Assembly (NCBI GenBank): GCA_007922305.1
Contig: ML677365.1
Coordinates: forward strand, 16,846,281-16,910,280
Length of the DNA: 64,000 nucleotides
Direction of reading: 5' to 3'
Source: Dermatemys mawii
Taxonomy: Eukaryota > Chordata > Testudines > Dermatemydidae
The notes under the pieces were generated by a model. That model did no database searches. It saw nothing but the letters and a program-made list of their open reading frames with translations, and was not told the origin of the DNA. The first letter of the stretch is position 1, and each line of letters starts with the position of its first letter. This document shows, one piece after another, positions 10,705 through 20,513 of this stretch. Position numbers and translations under genes: made by a program.

Positions 10705-11240
10705 TGACAGGGTATACAAACCCCACACAAAGCCAGAAGGGATTAAAGGACCGAACTGGGGCCAGGTAGCTCCACCTCTTCAGCACTGCAGAGCATGCGC
10801 CAACTGGGTTGAAAAAGGAGGAGCTATGCTCAGAACTGGGGTGGTTGGGAAGAGGACAGACCTGCCCTGAAAGCTGACAAGAGCACTGGAGAAGCTGCCC
10901 TGAGAGAGTAAGACAATTTGCTGAGCGCGGCTGTGGCTGACAGTTTTGTTACCTCTTGTTTTTCTTCTTCACCTTATCTGGACTGAAAGCAAGGAGAGAA
11001 AAGCAGCGATGGGAAGTGATCCTGGAATTTTAATTCAGAGGGCACCTTCAGCGGCCAGAGAGGTGGAGTGGGTGAGCTTGGGCTCCCCTACCACTGCCCC
11101 CGACAGGAGGGACTCAAACCGCCTATCCACCTCACCACACTTCTGAATAGAGGACCAGATCTGTAAGATCAACCCACCAGAAGGGGATACCAAGTACACT
11201 AATCACTGGGCCACCTAACTCACCAAGAACTCTATTATAA
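10705..11240 (+). repeat. Dispersed repeat, copy 1 of a family also at about 30930
   Basis: Blocks occur in the same order as at 30930-31720: a TATACAAACCCCACAC-type opening, GCCAGGTAGCTCCACC, a pyrimidine-rich TTGTTTTTCTTCTTCACC, and GGTGGAGTGGGTGAGC followed by TTGGGCTCCCCTAC. The end (about 11170-11235) read on the minus strand resembles a tRNA-like SINE head (GGTGGCCCAGTGATTAG). Class unresolved. Confidence 0.5.
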
Positions 11241-11653
11241 GCACTTTTATAGCCAAGTATTTGTGGATGAGTACCAATAACTTCACAATAAATAAGCTTT
11301 TGTAAGTACTAGCCCTGGACCAGCTCACTCAAAGAAAAAAATGGTTTCCTGTAATACTACTACACACTATATTAGGTTTCAGGGAGCCCCATCTAGTTTA
11401 CATCGAATTCTATGATGACTGGGCCTCAACTTGTTTTGTTATAGTTATAGGAAAGAGTTTCTTGCTCCAGCCACTGTTTCCCACTCAAACAATTATTTAA
11501 TATAAAACTTTGGCAGGACATTACCCTACCTTCATCTGTGGGACCCCAGGATCTTAAGTCAAGGGAACACAGTACATTAGATTTTCCAAAAGTGGACTGG
11601 CTATTTGTAGGAAGAGGAAATACAGAGTGGGATAGGGTCAATCATTAGATCAC

Positions 11654-11666
11654 CTTAATATAAATG
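11654..11666. repeat. Left target-site duplication of the Penelope-like element
   Basis: CTTAATATAAATG, repeated exactly at 13086-13098 on the other side of the insertion. Confidence 0.93.
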
Positions 11667-11702
11667 AATCAGAGGGGTAGCCGTGTTAGTCTGGAATTGC
11701 AC

Positions 11703-12050
11703 AAGTGACAAAGAGTCCTGTGGCACCTTAAAGACTAACTAAAGTATTGGAGCATAAGCTTTCGTGGGCTAATACCCACTTCGTCGGATGCATGCAGTGG
11801 AAGTATCCAGAGGCAGGTATAAATAGGTACACAAGAACCAGGTTGGAGATAACAGGGTTAGTCCAAGGAGACTGAACCAGCTTGTTATCTCTAATCAGGG
11901 AGGGTGAGGTATTCCTCTAGCAGCTGAACTGGAGGTGTGAATAGCGAGAGAAGAGAAGCTGCTTTTGTAGTTAGCTAGCCACTTGTAATCTTTGTTCAAT
12001 CCTTGATTGATGGTATCAGATTTGCAAATGAATTGCAGCTCTGCAGTCTC
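11703..12050 (-). repeat. 3' inverted arm of the Penelope-like element
   Basis: Starts AAGTGACAAAGAGTCCTG and ends CTGCAGTCTC on the plus strand. It is the inverted copy of 12738-13085. Confidence 0.93.
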
Positions 12051-12500
12051 TCTTTGCAGTTTTTGAAGTTTTTTTGGTTTTGAAGTTTTTTTGCTGCAAA
12101 ATGCTGACCTTTAAATCTTTTATGGTGTGTCCAGCGAGACTGAAGTGCTCTCCTACAGGTTTTTGTATATTGCCATTCCTGATATCTGATTTGTGTCCAT
12201 TTATCCTTTTTCGTAGGGACTGTCCAGTTTGGCAGATGTACATAGCAGAGGGACATTGCTGGCACATAATGGCATATATTACATTAGTAGATGTGCAGGT
12301 GAATGAACCAGTGATGGTGTGGCTGATCTGGTTAGGTCCTGTGATGGTGTTGCTGGTGTAGATATGTGGGCAGAGTTGGCATCGAGGTTTGTTGCATGGA
12401 TTGGTTCCTGAGTTAGAGTTATTATGGCGCGGTGTGCTGTTGCTGGTGAGAATATGCTTGAGGTTGGCAGGTTTCCCAAGGCCTGTGAAAGTGAGGGATT
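12016..12500 (-). pseudogene. Decayed Penelope-like GIY-YIG endonuclease domain with zinc-binding linker
   Basis: In autonomous Penelope-like elements a reverse transcriptase is followed by a GIY-YIG nuclease that nicks the target DNA. One minus-strand frame here reads a linker with CNKPRCQLCPHIYTSN (a cysteine/histidine cluster), then VIYAIMCQQCPSAMYICQTG, then QSLRKRINGHKSDIRN and VGEHFSLAGHTIKDL. These match the domain's VIYAI (GIY-like), YIG-like, Arg (LRKRI) and His positions. The YIG glycine is replaced by cysteine (YIC). The frame stops after the nuclease core, where the usual tail continues in another frame (LIPSIKD), implying a frameshift. Upstream of about 12500 stops interrupt the linker and the reverse transcriptase is absent. 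It is a dead copy. Confidence 0.85.
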
Positions 12501-12737
12501 GCTATCCAGGATGGGTTATAGATCACTGATGATGCATTGGAGAGGCTTTAACTGAGGACTGTAGGTGATGGCCAGTGGTGATCTGTTGTTTTCTTTCCTG
12601 GGCTTGTCTTGCAGCAGCAGGCTTCTGGGTACATGTCTAGCTCTGTTGATCTGTGTCCTTATTTCCTTGTGTGGGTATTTAGTTTAGAGAAAGCTTGGTG
12701 AAGATCTTGTAGGTGTTGGTCTCTGTCTGAGGGGTTG

Positions 12738-13085
12738 GAGACTGCAGAGCTGCAATTCATTTGCAAATTTGATACCATCAGTCAAGGATTGAACAAAGAT
12801 TACGAATGGCTAGCTAACTACAAAAGCAGCTTCTCTTCTCTCGCTATTCACACCTCCAGTTCAGCTGCTAAAGGAATACCTCACCCTCCCTGATTAGAGA
12901 TAACAAGCTGGTTCAGTCTCCTTGGACTAACCCTGTTATCTCCAACCTGGTTCTTGTGTACCTATTTATACCTGCCCCTGGATACTTCCACTGCATGCAT
13001 CTGACGAAGTGGGTATTAGCCCACAAAAGCTTACGCTCTAATACTTTAGTTAGTCTTTAAGGTGCCACAGGACTCTTTGTCACTT
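12738..13085 (+). repeat. 5' inverted arm of the Penelope-like element
   Basis: Starts GAGACTGCAG and ends CAGGACTCTTTGTCACTT. Gap-free inverted match to 11703-12050, and it lacks the 36-nt tail that follows the other arm. Confidence 0.93.
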
Positions 13086-13098
13086 CTTAATATAAATG
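13086..13098. repeat. Right target-site duplication of the Penelope-like element
   Basis: CTTAATATAAATG, identical to 11654-11666. Confidence 0.93.
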
Positions 13099-13590
13099 GT
13101 TTGCTCTGATCACCTAGCTACCGATATAGTTATATTCATCATGCTCAGAATTCAAACACAGAAAACATTTTAAAATTTCAATACCTAGCTAAAAAGTGTA
13201 GCTACTAAAAATAATTACATCAAGGTTAGACTTAGTGAAAATAGAACTTATCCTTAAAGCTAAAATTTTTCCAGGGGCCGATATGCCTTAAGATACTTCA
13301 TGTGACCAAAATGAATGTCAAGTGCAGAAGCAGCAATGATCTCACAGTTTTATTTCATGCAATGAAGACCTCTTATTACAGATTTGTACTATTCAAAACT
13401 AACAAGTCCTTTAAAATTTTGGTCTGTAACAACTATTCCCTTGGTTAATATTTGAAACAATTTTTGACCCCTGACTGGATCTTGGAGGATTTGCAACTTT
13501 GGGTAAAATATAATCTTCTAAGCATGCTTACAGAAATAATATGGAAATTATTGACTCTACAACAGCAAGTAGAACCACCAAAATGTATGT
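13099..13590. other. Intronic sequence without recognised feature
   Basis: AT-rich, nothing recognised. Confidence 0.45.
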
Positions 13591-14700
13591 ATGAAAAATA
13601 GGTTTGGCTATAGGTCTTAAGCATTAAGTGTTAAGGGCCTAGAGCGAGGCCTAGTAGAAGCTGGCAATTGCTATAGGATAGCATGGACATGTTGCTTGAC
13701 CAAAGGTTATGGAATGATGAGCTTGACCTGAGGTAATAAAATTTTGCAATATGTATTTTGTGTTTGTTTCAAAACACATCTGGTGATAAACAGGCAAATC
13801 ACAAACAAACGGATGGTAGCATTTAGGGGCTTTTTGCAATAAGAGCTCATGGCCTGCTTTGGTGTACTATTGGAAAAGGGACTGAAAAGGTTTGGATTAA
13901 TAGTCAGAAATGTAATTATGGTCAACTGGAACACTTCCTGGAATACCAGATCTGAATAGGGGGCTGTGACTTGATTTGATCAGATATGATCCCTGATGTA
14001 GGTGGGTGGAATGGGAAGAGATGTATAAAAAGGTTGTCAAGACGAGCTGTGACACTGGGATGGTGACACAGAACTACCAAGTAGGAAGCCTGGCCCAGCA
14101 TCTTCCTCTTGGGATGATCTCCTCTTAATTTTACTTCCATCTTTGTTTCTAGTGGTCTCCATAAAGTGGCAAGTATGCACAGTAAGTATAAGCCATCCAG
14201 AAAACCACTTTATTGTACTTATTCTTATACTTATTTACATTTTAATTACTTCACTTCTATTTGTCTGTATTAAGTAAAGTTCAAAGCTTGTGTGCATGTG
14301 TTACACCAACTTCATCTTCTAAATTAACTAAGTAGCTGTGTGAATAAGTAACTTGTTCGTGAAGAAATGGGAATTTTCTATAATATTTTTACGAATCCCA
14401 GGTGCACCTCAGTTTCCCTCTATACTTCGCATTGCTATTCAGTGGGGAGAGGGGACAAGGACTCAGTTTGCTCTCAGGGCAGACTAAGAGACGTGTAGGT
14501 GGGCTTGTGTGTCCATCCAGTCATCTGTCCTCACTGTCTGGGTGAAATGAACAGGGTTGTTAAAGAATTAGTTGACACTGACCCAGATCAACATGGAGAC
14601 CCAAGAGACAATGCAAGCTCAACTGACACATGAATAAATTTAACAGCGGGAGACATGGCTCCACTAATTAGGTTCCTGGACCCTGAAGAAGACGCATATG
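13590..14700 (+). mobile_element. Putative LTR and leader of an old LTR retroelement
   Basis: Contains a TATA-like GATGTATAAAAAGGTTGTC (about 14020-14038) followed by about 100 bases of GTGACACTGGGATGGTGACAC type sequence, then TATTAAGTAAAGTTC, then a GGTGCACCTCAGTTTCCC segment. The order resembles U3, R, U5 and leader of an LTR element as seen in turtle genomes. No coding domain, clean ends or target duplication were found, so both class and limits are tentative. Confidence 0.4.
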
Positions 14701-15039
14701 TAAGGTGAGGTGGTGGCCTTGAGGGGGAATAGGGAGTAAGTGGGAGTGCTGTGTCAGGGGAGACACCCCTCTCTTTACCAGCTCCAGTTCGGGGGGTGCG
14801 GCGGTGAAGAGAGAGGGCACATCCACTGCATTAGAAAGGGAAGACTACTGATATCAAAATATGAGTTGTGTGCTTTTATTTGTAGAACAAAAAACATTAA
14901 TTACTTTTTTAATATAATACTTTTATCCAAAGTGCTTTACGATAGTTAGCTAACAGTACAGACAACATTTGGAAAGATCATTAAGTGGTCCGCCGAGACC
15001 CTCAGCAATTTTCAAGTGGTCCGCAGAAAAAAGAAGTTT

Positions 15040-15445
15040 GAGAAACAGTGAATGACAGCTTGGTTTGCTGTGGCTTAACCAGAATGAGCTATGCTTTAAC
15101 CTTTCTTTCTCAATGCTAACCTAAAGACTTCCTAGTTGACTAATAAATACTACTGTTTTGAAAGCACTGGTTGGGTGTCACTGCAAACACTTGCTTGGAT
15201 GCATTAGTCCCCGAGGAGCGTACAAGTCTCTGCCATGAGTCTGTCTCGACTGGGCTCACTGAGTAGAGCTCAGAGTAAAGCAGGCTGAACCCGGAGACTC
15301 CAGTTCAGGAAGCGGTAAGGCTGCAGGTGCTACCCTGAAGAAGTGGGACTCCCTGTAGACCTGCCACACTGAAAGGACTCTTCCAAGGGACTGTTTAAAA
15401 GCTGAGGCAAAGCCCAGATCCTGTGGATCCACAACACTTAATTGT
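15040..15445 (+). mobile_element. Putative LTR R/U5 fragment
   Basis: A polyadenylation-type GACTAATAAATACTACTG is followed by AAAGCACTGGTTGGGTGTC and a GC-rich segment ending near CAGATCCTGTGGATCC. This arrangement is typical of an LTR 3' half. Boundaries are not defined. Confidence 0.35.
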
Positions 15446-15553
15446 GACAGTGCACTTTGCACCCTATGTTGATCCCACGCTACACAATAGACATGTCACT
15501 TATATGCAACAACATTTCCAGAACTATCTGTGGCAAATTTGCCTGTACTATTA

Positions 15554-16146
15554 TGATGGGTCCCGCGCTCTCTCTTCTTGGGGGGGGGTTCAGGGCACCA
15601 TTTCTTGCCCCTGAACAGGGTATTAACTACCCCACTAGTATCCTAGTGGAGAGGGAGTGGAGAGGGAGGGACCCGGGCCTGCCCTCTACTCCGGGTGCCA
15701 GCCCAGGGGCCCTGAGGATAGCAGTAAACTACTTGAACTAGCTATTCCTTCCCCTGGGCTACTTCCCTCTCCTACCCTTCAGCTTGTGGGGCCTCCTGCC
15801 CTCTCTCTGCACAAGCCAGGTGTCCCTTTACCTATGGTCTGGGTCTTCTTAGCTCACCACAGCACTTCTTCAAACTCTCCTCTGCTTTCCTCCAAACTGC
15901 TCTCCGCTCCAACTCCTCCAAACTGCTCTCCGCTCCAACTCCTCCAAACTGCTCCAACTCCCTTCCCCTGACTGATTGAAGCAGGGAGTTTTTATCATGT
16001 GCCTGGCTTCAGTTACTCTAATTGGCTTCAGGTGCCTTAATTGGCTCCAGGTGCTCCAACCAACTTTAGTAAACTTGCTTCCCTCTACAGGGAATAAGGC
16101 TTCCCTCTAACACTCTCCTGCTGCCCTCTGGCCATGCTGTATCACA
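15554..16146 (-). mobile_element. Putative solo LTR containing a 26-bp tandem repeat
   Basis: Begins TGATGGGTCCCGCGC and ends GCTGTATCACA on the plus strand (TG...CA), with 5-bp flanks TATTA and TATCA (4 of 5). A TATA-like TGATAAAAACTCCC lies on the minus strand near 16000. The sequence corresponds to a recurrent turtle repeat with a GGGGGGGTTCAGGGCACCA block. Confidence 0.5.
15888..15959. repeat. 26-bp tandem repeat, about 2.8 copies
   Basis: Unit TCCTCCAAACTGCTC plus TCCGCTCCAAC. Copies start at 15888, 15914 and 15940, the last one shortened. Confidence 0.93.
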
Positions 16147-16433
16147 TATCAAATGGCAACAATACTTGGAAAGGATGTTCCTTTTAGCAGGTCTTTAATC
16201 TAGCCCTGAAGCCCCAGAAACTGCTCATTACATTTCAATTGTCATCTCATCCATCAGTTGTTACCTCCACTTACGTTTATATTCTAAGGAAATATGCTAC
16301 AAAACTCTGTGGCCTAAATAATTAAACACATTGAAGCCAATGACCATTGGAGCCCAGTCTGGTTACTCAATAAACTGGAACACATCTAAATCTAGTGAAT
16401 GTACCATAGAATATCATCATCTATGTATTAGAT

Positions 16434-16667
16434 CAGTGGTGGACAACCTGTGACCTCTCAGGGTAATCTGCTGGTGGGCCGCGAGATAGTTTATTTACAT
16501 TGACCGTCTGCAGGTATGGTTGCCTGCAGCTCCCAGTGGCCACGGTTCACTGTTCCCAGCCAATGGGAGCTCGGGATAGTCGATGTAAACAAAGTGTCTG
16601 GCAGCCCCCCAGTGGATTACTCTGATGGGCCGCATGCGGCCCGGGGGCTGCAGCCTGCCTACCAATA
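16434..16667. mobile_element. hAT MITE
   Basis: Starts CAGTGGTGGACAACCTG and ends GCAGCCTGCCTACCAATA (imperfect terminal inverted repeats). The 8-bp flanks are TATTAGAT and TACTAGAC (6 of 8). The interior contains GGGCCGCGAGATAGTTTATTT and its inverted counterpart near GTAAACAAAGTGTCTGGC, like the MITE at 8891. Confidence 0.8.
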
Positions 16668-18113
16668 TACTAGACACTTCTGTTCCAAATACATGTTGAG
16701 TTTGTAAATCTGAAAGTCGTTAGTTCATTATAAATCACTAAAAAATATTTTATTGGAATAAATAAATAGAAACATGTAAATAAATTATTTTATGTTATTG
16801 GAATCAGATTGTGGCAGATAAGTATTTGATAAACATCCTCTCCCTGTCCCCAATACAAAGAAGAGAAAGTAAGAACAGGGTTTTGTGGTTCATTGTCTCT
16901 TTTGTAGAATACTCATTTATCAAAATTAGGGCTGTAAAGTTTGAAGAAAAAGCTCTTCAAAGCAATAGATGGAGGATGAAAGGAGGATAAAGAGCCATTA
17001 GAAATGAAAAACATTTCCTACTTATCCTAACAGACATTCACTTCTACAATACTATTGTTTCAGACAGTTGTCCCCATGTATTGGAGGTAGGCAACAGCTG
17101 TTTGATTGCTAGTGTCTTAGGACATTTAAAGCACGCTGGACTTTGAGTACTATGGCAATGAGCAAGTATGACACACGGTGGGAAAAACTATTATTTACAG
17201 ATGCACTCCAATTTTTGTTCTCCTTTTTTGGTACTACTGTGATACAGAATTTGAAGTTTTCAGCAACGTTAATTAATGATATATTGCTGCTCCTCTTCGC
17301 AGGCTGAAGTGTTATATGTAATCCCATATGACCACAGTCAATACAGCTTGATGAAGTGATGTTATGTCATGGTCTGCAAGTCATACACACGAGAAAGATG
17401 CAGTCATAGTACAGTTCAAAATATGTTATTGTGTGTGAGAAAAAGAAAAAATGACAAGAGACTTGAGACTTTAGGCCATCTGGGTCTGTCCTCTACACGG
17501 TTGTGTACAATAAGTTATTTTGTGAAACCAATTAAAACTTAGCTACTGTGCATCTTCTGGTATTTGGGAGAGACACAGGGAACACGCTCATCTGAAAAAG
17601 AAGGCTATTACAGAAAAACTGTCCCTGCACTTTAAGGAGCTTCCCTTAATGCCTCAAGTTCCATAATTCATACCCAATGAGTAGTTACAAGGCAGCTTTA
17701 GATTAGAAAAGAGCTTTTTGTTTACAATCCATATTTAGGCAAATGATTGTACCTTGCATTTGCACGATTTTGAACCACTAATGAGGTGTTGTCCATTAAA
17801 AGTAACTTGGTCCACTCCATATAGATGCCTTTATTTTCTTGAAATGTTGGCGGCAACTATAGCCAGCTCAGGCATAAGCAATGGGGACTACTACAAAAAA
17901 TGATCTTCTCCTCAGATCTTTGCTTCAGACACAGTGAAGTTTATTGAGCATTCACTCCCCTTCACATTGTAGAGCAGAGGGAACAAAGACCCAGGACATC
18001 TGTCTGAAAAATGTCTCTTCTGAAGGGGATGAATAGCCCTCAAAAATCTAATTAGAATTCATTTCTTCATCTTCTAAATGTTTTGTGGTACCACTTGAAC
18101 CTAAAGTATTGAC
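16668..18113. other. Intronic sequence without recognised feature
   Basis: AT-rich, no repeat or exon recognised. Confidence 0.45.
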
Positions 18114-18205
18114 AGATTGTAAGCTCCTTAAAACAGGGAAATCTTTGAATGTATTGCACTGTGCTTAGCATAATGGGGTCTTCATCTTGATGGGGAGATT
18201 TTATT
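18114..18205 (+). repeat. Ancient MIR/L2-like SINE or LINE tail
   Basis: AGATTGTAAGCTCCTTAAAAC, GCACTGTGCTTAGCATAATG and GGGTCTTCATC follow the order of the old amniote tail (TGTAAGCTC... then GCACAGTGC...TAGCA...). Short and diverged. Confidence 0.5.
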
Positions 18206-19389
18206 TGGGTTTTTACTGCAATGTTTTACTTATAAGATAAACATTTAAGTATTTACATATACCATACCGGAGACTGCACTTTTTTTCCCTTGGTCAAGCT
18301 ATTCGACTTCTCTTTATAACCAGGCAAGCACTGGAATAACTACAATAAGGTTGCTCTTGGGAACAGCCTGCAGAACTGTGGTCATCGTAAGATATTCTTT
18401 CCATAGCAGTGAGCCAAAGATTTGAGCTACAGGTCTTACCATAAGAGAAATTTGCCCATATCATACAGAAGCTTGCACCTGCACTTACTGTAGCCCTGCT
18501 ATAGTTATTATCCACCACTTTTACCTAATAAATGCATTATAAATAGCCTAATAAAACTTCTCAGTGCCCCACTAATTTTCTGTGCCAGTACTACTACATA
18601 GTGCAAAGAGTGAAACACTGTCCTGTGATAGGAACTAGTATTGAATTTATTAGGCCGTGTCTCAGTTCTTCTGATTAGACAAGACGTTTTGACTTAACGA
18701 CAGAGTGAAGAGCTTATTTTAAAAGTGCTTTAAAATGGAGGCCATTTGCAGCTCTTCCTTATGTAAGCAACGAAACAATAATAACTCTGCATTTGTATGT
18801 CCACCAGCCCTAGAATGCGCAGCCTTGGTGCTGAAATAAATATTTTGGACTAAAGGCTTGTTTGGCTCTCTCTTCCAGAGTTACTATAATGTCTAGAAAA
18901 AATGCCAGAAAGATTATTCACGCTCATTGTTTCTAATGTAGAACTTCCTGATGCTGCATAAAAACTATAGCTTCAAGCCCTGAATCTCACACTGGAGATA
19001 AAGAAACTGTCTTTGGCTGCTGAAAAAAAACCCCATGGAGCCCAAAATAAAGAGAATTACTAAAAGCCAGTTTCACTCCAGGTGGTAAAAGGAAAGGATT
19101 TAAAGATATAGGAGTCAGACAGGAAATAAAAAAGTCAGACCAAATCTCTAAATCCAGTCTGAATAATCATGAGACAGTGTGAAAACTGGTAACTCTATTT
19201 TGTTTTTAAGAAATATGTAGAAAAACACAATAGAACCAGTTGCCAGACTGTTTTTAGTAACTAGAAGTATAGTTGATAAAGGCAGAAGTAATACAGAACA
19301 AAAACATGACTGTCACAGAAGTGTCTTCAATCTGATGGCTCAAATTAAAGATACAGCAACAAAAACATCTTGGGCACTTAAAGGGAAAA

Positions 19390-19445
19390 TTTTCAAAGGC
19401 ACAAAGGGCAGTAGGGCACCTAGCTGTCCTTTGTGCCTTTGAAAA
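19390..19445. repeat. Perfect 18-bp inverted repeat (hairpin)
   Basis: Arms TTTTCAAAGGCACAAAGG (19390-19407) and CCTTTGTGCCTTTGAAAA (19428-19445) separated by 20 bases. Flanks are weakly complementary. Probably the remnant of a palindromic MITE. Confidence 0.9.
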
Positions 19446-19738
19446 TCTCCCCCTAACGTAGAAGTGCTGTATAGTACCTTATATAATGACAGGACTTAGA
19501 GAGACAATATTTATTCAGGCTTATGTGAAAATTGTTCTTCTAATATGAAAGTTCACAGATTGTGAAAGAAGGTTTTTGACGTGTTTGCAGTTTTGGGAGC
19601 AGAACTAGATCTGCATGGAAGACAAAGGGGCACCCTCTCCAACCACTAATGATCTGTCCAGCATGAGGTAACTTCTGTTCCAACATAGCAAGGAACCAAA
19701 ACAGCTAGAAGTGAAGCTGTGTGTCACTTAGATTTAGG

Positions 19739-20290
19739 GCATGTGTAACAGCGTGAGGACTCACCCCTGAAGCGCCTCCTGCTGGCCATCTGGAAATTAG
19801 CTGGGAATTAGTTCTTCCAGCTCAGAGCGCCCTCTGCAGGCTGGTGTCTCGCTGTCCGTTGGCCCTGTGTCCCTCCCGGACCCCGGTACCCTTTGTAGCT
19901 GTGGGGCTGCCCCCTCGCATCATAAAGCCCCTGCTCCCTGGGGCAGACTGCAGTGTAACAGCCAATCATCATAGGCAAAGGGGTTTGGACCTGCTGCCTT
20001 TCTCTGCAGCCCAGTACCTTTTCAGGCCTGCAGCCTGGGGAATTGCTAGGCTGGAGCTCCCCAGCTCCCTTGCCTATTCCTCCAGCACTGTTCCACCTCA
20101 GGTACCCTGTCCCGCAGGCAGACAGGCCCTGCTCCCTCCCAGCCTGGAGAGAGACTACCTAGCTCCTGCGTCTCAGCCATTTTATCAGGGCTAGCTGGCT
20201 CTGATTGAGCTTTCTCCCAGCAACAGCCCTCCCCAGCACTGTTTTACCCCTTTTAGTTTAGGAGTGGGGTAGCCACCCCGTTGCAGCATG
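19739..20290. mobile_element. Solo LTR (19744-20285) with exact 5-bp target duplication
   Basis: The LTR begins TGTAACAGCGTG and ends CCCCGTTGCA (TG...CA, with TGTAAC/GTTGCA inverted ends) and is flanked by GCATG at 19739-19743 and 20286-20290. A 542-bp body with 5-bp duplication is typical of an ERV or Gypsy-type solo LTR. The interior is C-rich with CCTCAGGTACCCTGTCCC. The long open frame at 19844-20194 lies inside the LTR and is not a gene. Confidence 0.82.
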
Positions 20291-20414
20291 CTATATTTGC
20301 CATTTAAAATGGAAAATGTCCTTTTTTGTGCAAAAAACATGAGAGCATATATACTTGTTTGTAAGGCAACTCCCTGTTCTTCATGTGCCAATATATATTT
20401 ATGCCTGTATCTGT

Positions 20415-20513
20415 AATTTTGACTCCATGCATCTAAAGAAGTGAATTTTTCACCCACAAAAGTTTATGCTAAATAAATCTGTTAGTCTCTAAGGTGCCAC
20501 CGGACTCCTCGTT
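20415..20513 (+). mobile_element. Penelope-type 3' tail fragment
   Basis: ATGCATCTAAAGAAGTG, CACCCACAAAAGTTTATGC and TTAGTCTCTAAGGTGCCACC give the same order of blocks as the 3' arm of the element at 11667 (GATGCATGC, GCCCACAAAAGCTTACGC, TTAGTCTTTAAGGTGCCACA). A related but distinct subfamily. Confidence 0.75.

Larger units (their letters stand above)
11667..13085 (-). mobile_element. Penelope-like retroelement with 348-bp inverted terminal arms
   Basis: A 1419-bp insertion flanked by an exact 13-bp target duplication. Read on the minus strand it has an inverted 5' arm (13085-12738), a central part with decayed linker and GIY-YIG endonuclease coding sequence, a 3' arm (12050-11703) and a 36-nt 3' tail (11702-11667). 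The two arms are inverted copies of equal length with about ten substitutions and no gaps by eye. The reverse transcriptase is missing, so the copy is 5'-truncated and cannot move on its own. Inverted or tandem pseudo-LTRs and variable target duplications are known features of Penelope-like elements. The alternative, two independent head-to-head insertions, is unlikely given the outer 13-bp duplication. Confidence 0.92.

Noticed and set aside
19844..20194. 116-codon plus-strand frame
   Set aside because: Sits entirely inside the solo LTR at 19744-20285.
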